DNA of 64,000 nucleotides. Source: Prosapia bicincta. Taxonomy: Eukaryota > Arthropoda > Insecta > Hemiptera > Cercopidae. The stretch lies in NCBI GenBank assembly GCA_036971475.1, contig JBAIZL010000008.1, positions 10,193,395-10,257,394 of the forward strand, given 5' to 3'. Positions 53,401 through 64,000 of the stretch are shown in pieces. The position numbers and the translations under genes are program-made. Each line of letters starts with the position of its first letter. Positions within the stretch are counted from its first letter, which is position 1. The notes beneath the pieces are model-generated. The model was not told the origin of the DNA and ran no database searches. It saw only the letters and a program-made list of their open reading frames with translations.

Positions 53401-56400
53401 TTATAGTTCATGGATTTTGCGATTTCTACAAAAAATGGATTTCTCATTTAAAAGGCATAATAAACGCAGAATCGACCATAGATTCGCATTGTGCACTTAG
53501 AAATGATCTATAATAAGTATTATAGGAGCTATCGCAATTGTCATATATTTGCTCTAAAAAAAATGCATGAATTATAGTTCATGGATTTTGCGATTTCTAC
53601 AAAAAATGGATTTCTCATTTAAAAGCATAATAAACGCAGAATCGACCATAGATTCGCATTGTGCACTTAGAATTGATCTATAATAAGTATTATAGGAGCT
53701 ATCGTAATAGTCATATATTTGCTCTAAAAAAAATGCATGAATTATACTTCATGGATTTTTCGATTTCTACAAAGAATGGATTTCTCATTTAAGAGGCATA
53801 ATAAATGCAGAATCGACCATAGATTCGCATTGTGCACTTAGAATTGATCTATAATAAGTATTATAGGAGCTATCGCAATTGTCATATATTTGCTCTAAAA
53901 AAAATGCATGAATTATAGTTCATGGATTTTGCGATTTCTACAAAAAATGGATTTCTCATTTAAAAGGCATAATAAACGCTGAATCGACCATAGATTCGCA
54001 TTGTGCACTTAGAATTGATCTATAATAAGTATTATAGGAGCTATCGCAATTGTCATATATTTGCTCTAAAAAAAATGCATGAATTATAGTTCATGGATTT
54101 TGTGATTCCTACAAAAAATGGATTTCTCATTTAAAAGGCATAATAAACGCAGAATCGACCATAGATTCGCATTGTGCACTTAGAAATGATCTATAATAAG
54201 TATTATAGGAGCTATCGCAATTGTCATATATTTGCTCTAAAAAAAATGCATGAATTATAGTTCATGGATTTTGCGATTTCTAAAAAAAAAGGATTTCTCA
54301 TTTAAAAGGCATAATAAACGCAGAATCGACCGTAGATTCGCATTGTGCTCTTAGAATTGAGCTATCATAGGTATTATAGGAGCTATCGCAATTGTCATAT
54401 ATTAGCTCTAAAAAATGCATGAATTATAGTTCATGGATCTTGCGATTTCTACAAAAAATGGATTTCTCATTTAAAAGGCATAATAAACGCAGAATCGACC
54501 ATAGATCGCATTGTGCACTTAGAATTGATCTATAATAAGTATTATAGGAGCTATCGCAATTGTCATATATTTGCGCTAAAAAAAATGCATGAATTATAGT
54601 TCATGGATTTTGCGATTTCTACAATAAATGGATTTCTCATTTAAAAGGCATAATAAACGCAGAATCGACCATAGATTCGCATTGTGCACTTAGAAATGAT
54701 CTATAATAAGTATTATAGGAGCTATCGCAATTGTCATATATTACCTCTAAAAAATGCATGAATTATAGTTCATGGATTTTGCGATTTCTACAAAAAATGG
54801 ATTTCTCATTTAAAAGGCATAATAAACGCAGAATCGACCATAGATTCGCATTGTGCACTTAGAAATGATCTATAATAAGTATTATAGGAGCTATCGCAAT
54901 TGTCATATATTTGCTCTTAAAAAAATGCATGAATTATAGTTCATGGATTTTGCGATTTCTACAAAAAATGGATTTCTCATTTAAAAGTCATAATAAACGC
55001 AGAATCGACCATAGATTCGCATTGTGCACTTAGAATTGATCTATAATAAGTATTATAGGAGCTATCGCAATTGTCATATATTTGCTCTAAAAAAAATGCA
55101 TGAATTATAGTTCATGGATTTTGCGATTTCTACAAAAAATGGATTTCTCATTTAAAAGTCATAATAAACGCAGAATCGACCATAGATTCGCATTGTGCAC
55201 TTAGAATTGATCTATAATAAGTATTATAGGAGCTATCGCAATTGTCATATATTTGCTCTAAAAAAAATGCATGAATTATAGTTCATGGATTTTGCGATTT
55301 CTACAAAAAATGGATTTCTCATTTAAAAGTCATAATAAACGCAGAATCGACCATAGATTCGCATTGTGCACTTAGAATTGATCTATAAAAAGTATTATAG
55401 GAGCTATCGCAATTGACATATATTTGCTCTAAAAAAAATGCATGAATTATAGTTCATGGATTTTGCGATTTCTACAAAAAATGGATTTCTCATTTAAAAG
55501 GCATAATAAACGCAGAATCGACCATAGATTCGCATTGTGCACTTAGAATTGATCTATAATAAGTATTATAGGAGCTATCGCAATTGTCATATATTTGCTC
55601 TAAAAAAAATGCATGAATTATAGTTCATGGATTTTGCGATTTCTACAAAAAATGGATTTCTCATTTAAAAGTCATAATAAACGCAGAATCGACCATAGAT
55701 TCGCATTGTGCACTTAGAATTGATCTATAAAAAGTATTATAGGAGCTATCGCAATTGACATATATTTGCTCTAAAAAAAATGCATGAATTATAGTTCGTG
55801 GATTTTGCGATTTCTACAAAAAATGGATTTCTCATTTAAAAGGTATAATAAACGCAGAATCGACCATAGATTCGCATTGTGCACTTAGAATTGATCTATA
55901 ATAAGTATTATAGGAGCTATCGCAATTGTCATATATTTGCTCTAAAAAAAATGCATGAATTATAGTTCATGGATTTTGCGATTTCTACAAAAAATGGATT
56001 TCTCATTTAAAAGGCATAATAAACGCAGAATCGACCATAGATTCGCATTGTGCACTTAGAATTGATCTATAATAAGTATTATAGGAGCTATCGCAATTGT
56101 CATATATTTGCTCTAAAAAAAATGCATGAATTATAGTTCATGGATTTTGCGATTTCTACAAAAAATGGATTTCTCATTTAAAAGGCATAATAAACGCAGA
56201 ATCGACCATAGATTCGCATTGTGCACTTAGAAATGATCTATAATAAGTATTATAGGAGCTATCGCAATTGTCATATATTTGCTCTAAAAAAAATGCATTA
56301 ATTATAGTTCATGGATTTTGCGATTTCTACAAAAAATGGATTTCTCATTTAAAAGGCATAATAAACGCAGAATCGACCATAGATTCGCATTGTGCACTTA

Positions 56401-56865
56401 GAAATGATCTATAATAAGTATTATAGGAGCTATCGCAATTGTCATATATTTGCTCTAAAAAAAATGCATGAATTATAGTTCATGGATTTTGCGATTTCTA
56501 CAAAATATGGATTTCTCATTTAAAAGGCATAATAAACGCAGAATCGACCATAGATTCGCATTGTGCACTTAGAATTGATCTATAATAAGTATTATAGGAG
56601 CTATCGCAATTGTCATATATTTGCTCTAAAAAAAATGCATGAATTATAGTTCATGGATTTTGCGATTTCTACAAAATATGGATTTCTCATTTAAAAGGCA
56701 TAATAAACGCAGAATCGACCATAGATTCGCATTGTGCACTTAGAATTGATCTATAATAAGTATTATAGGAGCTATCGCAATTGTTATATATTTGCTCTAA
56801 AAAAAATGCATGAATTATAGTTCATGGATTTTACGATTTCTACAAAAAATGGATTTCTCATTTAA

Positions 56866-56910
56866 AAGGCATAATTTTAGAGCAAAATATATGCTAATTT
56901 TTTGTCGCAA
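56866..56910. repeat. Inverted monomer fragment at a satellite junction, copy 1
   Basis: After GGCATAAT the monomer breaks off. TTTTAGAGCAAAATATATG (56875-56893) is the reverse complement of the CATATATTTGCTCTAAAA part of a normal monomer, save one extra base. The array then resumes at TCGCAATTGTTATATA. This is the only orientation switch I found in the array, apart from its duplicate. Confidence 0.88.
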
Positions 56911-59900
56911 TTGTTATATATTTGCTCTAAAAAAAATGCATGAATTATAGTTCATGGATTTTACGATTTCTACAAAAAATGGATTTCTCATTTAAAAGGC
57001 ATAATAAACGCAGAATCGAACATAGATTCGCATTGTGCACTTAGAAATGATCTATAAGAAGTATTATAGGAGCTATCGCAATTGTCATATATTTGCTCTA
57101 AAAAAAATGCATGAATTATAGTTCATGGATTTTGCGATTTCTACAAAAAATGGATTTCTCATTTAAAAGGCATAATAAACGCAGAATCGACCATAGATTC
57201 GCATTGTGCACTTAGAATTGATCTATAATAAGTATTATAGGAGCTATCGCAAATTGTCATATATGTGCTCTAAAAAAAAATGCATGAATTATAGTTCATG
57301 GATTTTGCGATTTCTACAAAATATGGATTTCTCATTTAAAAGGCATAAAAAACGCAGAATCGACCATAGATTCGCATTGTGCACTTAGAATTTATCTATA
57401 ATAAGTATTATAGGAGCTATCGCAATTGTTATATATTTGCTCTAAACAAAATGCATGAATTATAGTTCATGGATTTTGCGATTTCTACAAAAAATGGATT
57501 TCTCATTTAAAAGGCATAATAAACGCAGAATCGACCATAGATTCGCATTGTGGACTTAGAATTGGTCTATAATAAGTATTATAGGAGCTATCGCAATTGT
57601 CATATATTTGCTCTAAAAAAAATGCATGAATTATAGTTCATGGATTTTGCGATTTCTACAAAAAATGGATTTCTCATTTAAAAGGCATAATAAACGCAGT
57701 ATCGACCATAGATTCGCATTGTGCACTTAGAATTGATCTATAATAAGTATTATAGGAGCTATCGCAATTGTCATATATTTGCTCTAAAAAAAATGCATGA
57801 AATATAGTTCATGGATTTTGCGATTTCTACAAAAAATGGATTTCTCATTTAAAAGGCATAATAAACGCAGAATCGACCATAGATTCGCATTGTGCACTTA
57901 GAATTGATCTATAATAAGTATTATAGGAGCTATCGCAATTGTCATATATTTGCTCTAAAAAAAATGCATGAATTATAGTTCATGGATTTTGCGATTTCTA
58001 CAAAAAATGGATTTCTCATTTAAAAGGCATAATAAACGCAGAATCGACCATAGATTCGCATTGTGCACTTAGAATTGATCTATAATAAGTATTATAGGAG
58101 CTATCGCAATTGTCATATATTTGCTCTAAAAAAAATGCATGAATTATAGCTCATGGATTTTGCGATTTCTACAAAAATGGATTTCTCATTTAAAAGGCAT
58201 AATAAACGCAGAATCGACCATAGATTCGCATTGTGCACTTAGAAATGATCTATAATAAGTATTATAGGAGCTATCGCAATTGTCATATATTTGCTCTAAA
58301 AAAAATGCATGAATTATAGTTCATGGATTTTGCGATTTCTACAAAAAAGGGATTTCTCATTTAAAAGGCATAATAAACACAGAATCGACCATAGATTCAC
58401 ATTGTGCACTTAGAATTGATCTATAATAAGTATTATAGGAGCTATCGCAATTGTCATATATTTGCTCTAAAAAAAATGCATGAATTATAGTTCATGGATT
58501 TTGCGATTTCTACAAAAAATGGATTTCTCATTTAAAAGGCATAATAAACGCAGAATCGACCATAGATTCGCATTGTGCACTTAGAAATGATCTATAATAA
58601 GTATTACAGGAGCTATCGCAATTGTCATATATTTGCTCTAATATAAATGCATGAATTATAGTTCATGGATTTTGCGATTTCTACAAAAAATGGATTTCTC
58701 ATTTAAAAGGCATAATAAACGCAGAATCGACCATAGATTCGCATTGTGCACTTAGAATTGATCTATAATAAGTATTATAGGAGCTATCGCAATTGTCATA
58801 TATTTGCTCTAAAAAAAATGCATGAATTGTAGTTCATGGATTTTGCGATTTCTACAAAAAATGGATTTCTCATTTAAAAGGCAAAATAAACGCAGAATCG
58901 ACCATAGATTCGCATTGTGCACTTAGAATTGATCTATAATAAGTATTATAGGAGCTATCGCAATTGTCATATATTTGCTCTAAAAAAAATGCATGAATTA
59001 TAGTTCATGGATTTTGCGATTTCTACAAAAAATGGATTTCTCATTTAAAAGGCATAATAAACGCAGAATCGACCATAGATTCGCATTGTGCACTTAGAAT
59101 TGATCTATAATAAGTATTATAGGAGCTATCGCAATTGTCATATATTTGCTCTAAAAAAAATGCATGAATTATAGTTCATGGATTTTGCGATTCCTACAAA
59201 AAATGGATTTCTCATTTAAAAAGCCTAATAAACGCAGAATCGACCATAGATTCGCATTGTGCACTTAGAAATGATCTATAATAAGTATTATAGGAGCTAT
59301 CGCAATTGTCATATATTTGCTCTAAAAAAAATGCATGAATTATAGTTCATGGATTTTGCGATTTCTACAAAAAAATGGATTTCTCATTTAAAAGGCATAA
59401 TAAACGCAGAATCGACCATAGATTCGCATTGTGCACTTAGAATTGATCTATAATAAGTATTATAGGAGCTATCGCAATTGTCATATATTTGCTCTAAAAA
59501 AAATGCATGAATTATAGTTCATGGATTTTGCGATTTCTACAAAAAATGGATTTCTCATTTAAAAGGCATAATAAACGCAGAATCGACCATAGATTCGCAT
59601 TGTGCACTTAGAAATGATCTATAATAAGTATTATAGGAGCTATCGCAATTGTCATATATTTGCTCTAAAAAAAATGCATGAATTATAGTTCATGGATTTT
59701 GCGATTTCTACAAAAAATGGATTTCTCATTTAAAAGCATAATAAACGCAGAATCGACCATAGATTCGCATTGTGCACTTAGAATTGATCTATAATAAGTA
59801 TTATAGGAGCTATCGTAATAGTCATATATTTGCTCTAAAAAAAATGCATGAATTATACTTCATGGATTTTTCGATTTCTACAAAGAATGGATTTCTCATT

Positions 59901-62900
59901 TAAGAGGCATAATAAATGCAGAATCGACCATAGATTCGCATTGTGCACTTAGAATTGATCTATAATAAGTATTATAGGAGCTATCGCAATTGTCATATAT
60001 TTGCTCTAAAAAAAATGCATGAATTATAGTTCATGGATTTTGCGATTTCTACAAAAAATGGATTTCTCATTTAAAAGGCATAATAAACGCTGAATCGACC
60101 ATAGATTCGCATTGTGCACTTAGAATTGATCTATAATAAGTATTATAGGAGCTATCGCAATTGTCATATATTTGCTCTAAAAAAAATGCATGAATTATAG
60201 TTCATGGATTTTGTGATTCCTACAAAAAATGGATTTCTCATTTAAAAGGCATAATAAACGCAGAATCGACCATAGATTCGCATTGTGCACTTAGAAATGA
60301 TCTATAATAAGTATTATAGGAGCTATCGCAATTGTCATATATTTGCTCTAAAAAAAATGCATGAATTATAGTTCATGGATTTTGCGATTTCTAAAAAAAA
60401 AGGATTTCTCATTTAAAAGGCATAATAAACGCAGAATCGACCGTAGATTCGCATTGTGCTCTTAGAATTGAGCTATCATAGGTATTATAGGAGCTATCGC
60501 AATTGTCATATATTAGCTCTAAAAAATGCATGAATTATAGTTCATGGATCTTGCGATTTCTACAAAAAATGGATTTCTCATTTAAAAGGCATAATAAACG
60601 CAGAATCGACCATAGATCGCATTGTGCACTTAGAATTGATCTATAATAAGTATTATAGGAGCTATCGCAATTGTCATATATTTGCGCTAAAAAAAATGCA
60701 TGAATTATAGTTCATGGATTTTGCGATTTCTACAATAAATGGATTTCTCATTTAAAAGGCATAATAAACGCAGAATCGACCATAGATTCGCATTGTGCAC
60801 TTAGAAATGATCTATAATAAGTATTATAGGAGCTATCGCAATTGTCATATATTACCTCTAAAAAATGCATGAATTATAGTTCATGGATTTTGCGATTTCT
60901 ACAAAAAATGGATTTCTCATTTAAAAGGCATAATAAACGCAGAATCGACCATAGATTCGCATTGTGCACTTAGAAATGATCTATAATAAGTATTATAGGA
61001 GCTATCGCAATTGTCATATATTTGCTCTTAAAAAAATGCATGAATTATAGTTCATGGATTTTGCGATTTCTACAAAAAATGGATTTCTCATTTAAAAGTC
61101 ATAATAAACGCAGAATCGACCATAGATTCGCATTGTGCACTTAGAATTGATCTATAATAAGTATTATAGGAGCTATCGCAATTGTCATATATTTGCTCTA
61201 AAAAAAATGCATGAATTATAGTTCATGGATTTTGCGATTTCTACAAAAAATGGATTTCTCATTTAAAAGTCATAATAAACGCAGAATCGACCATAGATTC
61301 GCATTGTGCACTTAGAATTGATCTATAATAAGTATTATAGGAGCTATCGCAATTGTCATATATTTGCTCTAAAAAAAATGCATGAATTATAGTTCATGGA
61401 TTTTGCGATTTCTACAAAAAATGGATTTCTCATTTAAAAGTCATAATAAACGCAGAATCGACCATAGATTCGCATTGTGCACTTAGAATTGATCTATAAA
61501 AAGTATTATAGGAGCTATCGCAATTGACATATATTTGCTCTAAAAAAAATGCATGAATTATAGTTCATGGATTTTGCGATTTCTACAAAAAATGGATTTC
61601 TCATTTAAAAGGCATAATAAACGCAGAATCGACCATAGATTCGCATTGTGCACTTAGAATTGATCTATAATAAGTATTATAGGAGCTATCGCAATTGTCA
61701 TATATTTGCTCTAAAAAAAATGCATGAATTATAGTTCATGGATTTTGCGATTTCTACAAAAAATGGATTTCTCATTTAAAAGTCATAATAAACGCAGAAT
61801 CGACCATAGATTCGCATTGTGCACTTAGAATTGATCTATAAAAAGTATTATAGGAGCTATCGCAATTGACATATATTTGCTCTAAAAAAAATGCATGAAT
61901 TATAGTTCGTGGATTTTGCGATTTCTACAAAAAATGGATTTCTCATTTAAAAGGTATAATAAACGCAGAATCGACCATAGATTCGCATTGTGCACTTAGA
62001 ATTGATCTATAATAAGTATTATAGGAGCTATCGCAATTGTCATATATTTGCTCTAAAAAAAATGCATGAATTATAGTTCATGGATTTTGCGATTTCTACA
62101 AAAAATGGATTTCTCATTTAAAAGGCATAATAAACGCAGAATCGACCATAGATTCGCATTGTGCACTTAGAATTGATCTATAATAAGTATTATAGGAGCT
62201 ATCGCAATTGTCATATATTTGCTCTAAAAAAAATGCATGAATTATAGTTCATGGATTTTGCGATTTCTACAAAAAATGGATTTCTCATTTAAAAGGCATA
62301 ATAAACGCAGAATCGACCATAGATTCGCATTGTGCACTTAGAAATGATCTATAATAAGTATTATAGGAGCTATCGCAATTGTCATATATTTGCTCTAAAA
62401 AAAATGCATTAATTATAGTTCATGGATTTTGCGATTTCTACAAAAAATGGATTTCTCATTTAAAAGGCATAATAAACGCAGAATCGACCATAGATTCGCA
62501 TTGTGCACTTAGAAATGATCTATAATAAGTATTATAGGAGCTATCGCAATTGTCATATATTTGCTCTAAAAAAAATGCATGAATTATAGTTCATGGATTT
62601 TGCGATTTCTACAAAATATGGATTTCTCATTTAAAAGGCATAATAAACGCAGAATCGACCATAGATTCGCATTGTGCACTTAGAATTGATCTATAATAAG
62701 TATTATAGGAGCTATCGCAATTGTCATATATTTGCTCTAAAAAAAATGCATGAATTATAGTTCATGGATTTTGCGATTTCTACAAAATATGGATTTCTCA
62801 TTTAAAAGGCATAATAAACGCAGAATCGACCATAGATTCGCATTGTGCACTTAGAATTGATCTATAATAAGTATTATAGGAGCTATCGCAATTGTTATAT

Positions 62901-62976
62901 ATTTGCTCTAAAAAAAATGCATGAATTATAGTTCATGGATTTTACGATTTCTACAAAAAATGGATTTCTCATTTAA

Positions 62977-63021
62977 AAGGCATAATTTTAGAGCAAAATA
63001 TATGCTAATTTTTTGTCGCAA
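62977..63021. repeat. Inverted monomer fragment at a satellite junction, copy 2
   Basis: Identical copy of the junction at 56866, carried by the 6111-bp duplication. Confidence 0.88.
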
Positions 63022-64000
63022 TTGTTATATATTTGCTCTAAAAAAAATGCATGAATTATAGTTCATGGATTTTACGATTTCTACAAAAAATGGATTTCTC
63101 ATTTAAAAGGCATAATAAACGCAGAATCGAACATAGATTCGCATTGTGCACTTAGAAATGATCTATAAGAAGTATTATAGGAGCTATCGCAATTGTCATA
63201 TATTTGCTCTAAAAAAAATGCATGAATTATAGTTCATGGATTTTGCGATTTCTACAAAAAATGGATTTCTCATTTAAAAGGCATAATAAACGCAGAATCG
63301 ACCATAGATTCGCATTGTGCACTTAGAATTGATCTATAATAAGTATTATAGGAGCTATCGCAAATTGTCATATATGTGCTCTAAAAAAAAATGCATGAAT
63401 TATAGTTCATGGATTTTGCGATTTCTACAAAATATGGATTTCTCATTTAAAAGGCATAAAAAACGCAGAATCGACCATAGATTCGCATTGTGCACTTAGA
63501 ATTGATCTATAATAAGTATTATAGGAGCTATCGCAATTGTTATATATTTGCTCTAAACAAAATGCATGAATTATAGTTCATGGATTTTGCGATTTCTACA
63601 AAAAATGGATTTCTCATTTAAAAGGCATAATAAACGCAGAATCGACCATAGATTCGCATTGTGGACTTAGAATTGGTCTATAATAAGTATTATAGGAGCT
63701 ATCGCAATTGTCATATATTTGCTCTAAAAAAAATGCATGAATTATAGTTCATGGATTTTGCGATTTCTACAAAAAATGGATTTCTCATTTAAAAGGCATA
63801 ATAAACGCAGAATCGACCATAGATTCGCATTGTGCACTTAGAATTGATCTATAATAAGTATTATAGGAGCTATCGCAATTGTTATATATTTGCTCTAAAA
63901 AAAATGCATGAATTATAGTTCATGGATTTTGCGATTTCTACAAAAAATGGATTTCTCATTTAAAAGGCATAATAAACGCAGAATCGACCATAGATTCGCA

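Larger units (their letters stand above)
51500..63680. repeat. 6111-bp tandem duplication within the satellite
   Basis: Unique markers repeat exactly 6111 bp apart: TATTACAGGAGC at 52491 and 58602, the inverted junction at 56871 and 62982, and GTGGACTTAGAATTGG at 57551 and 63662. The two copies are nearly identical; one visible difference is GAATTTATC near 57390 against GAATTGATC near 63501. The left edge lies between about 51454 and 51588. Confidence 0.92.
27905..64000. repeat. 171-bp satellite array (about 36 kb, continuing past the window)
   Basis: About 210 head-to-tail monomers in one orientation. Successive GTATTATAGG starts at 27911, 28082, 28253 and 28424 give a 171-bp period; monomers of 168-170 bp have shorter A runs. 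Each monomer contains AGGAGCTATCGCAATTGTC, a run of 6-8 A, TTCATGGATTTTGCGATT, GGATTTCTCATTTAAAAGGC, AACGCAGAATCGACCATAG and GCATTGTGCACTTAG. Two dyads occur: CTATAATA-AG-TATTATAG and CATGAA-TTATAG-TTCATG. Open frames of 60-64 codons within it arise from repeat structure and are not genes. The size, homogeneity and unit length suit a centromeric or pericentromeric satellite. Confidence 0.97.

Noticed and set aside
27905..64000. CENP-B box in the 171-bp monomer
   Set aside because: ATTCGCATTGTGCACTT shares only the TTCG part of the consensus and lacks the central A and the CGGG end.
27905..64000. CRISPR array
   Set aside because: The repeats are contiguous with no unique spacers, and the genome is eukaryotic.

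Overview
This is AT-rich eukaryotic DNA, from an invertebrate animal genome, with no supportable host protein-coding gene. I infer a metazoan, plausibly an arthropod, from three things. There are Penelope-like retroelement relics with a GIY-YIG endonuclease. There is a non-LTR retrotransposon 3' end with a C-terminal zinc knuckle. Very large simple satellites and (TA)n microsatellites dominate the rest. No diagnostic host gene is present, so the taxon call is weak. Nothing looks prokaryotic: no operons, no Shine-Dalgarno sites, no CRISPR array.

Layout. Bases 1-5112 are mostly single-copy AT-rich DNA holding an inverted Penelope fragment (1329-1621, minus) and seven GC-rich 123-bp tandem repeats (1981-2841). 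Bases 5113-10374 are a 19-bp satellite with 133-bp and 376-bp higher-order repeats. Bases 12296-13320 are a 26-bp repeat array that runs straight into a 5'-truncated Penelope-like element (13361-14124, plus); a hammerhead-ribozyme-like fold follows it at 14160-14205. Bases 15481-15930 hold a degenerate minisatellite. Bases 16205-20055 are a 24/21-bp satellite whose units are multiples of three, so three reading frames stay open for 1000 codons or more. Bases 20532-20612 are a tRNA-like SINE relic. Bases 21240-22832 are a cluster of TA microsatellites, two direct copies of a Penelope-tail-like repeat and a 121-bp near-perfect palindrome. Bases 24890-26032 are a 23-bp minisatellite with a 276-bp higher-order repeat. 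Bases 27323-27454 encode the last residues of a non-LTR retrotransposon ORF2.

From about 27905 to the window end (about 36 kb) everything is one 171-bp satellite, roughly 210 monomers, with several monomer types, nested higher-order repeats (including tandem segments of 3249 bp and 6111 bp) and two dyad symmetries in almost every monomer. This is the architecture expected of a centromeric or pericentromeric satellite edge: mixed short satellites and dead transposons, then a homogenised array. That role is inferred, not shown.

Long open frames in the repeats are by-products of repeat unit length. The genes here do not work together as a system; what can be read is the history of retroelement insertion and repeat expansion. 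The most unusual items are the ribozyme-like fold behind the Penelope element, the dyads of the 171-bp monomer, the triply open 24-bp array and the foldback junction inside the large satellite.
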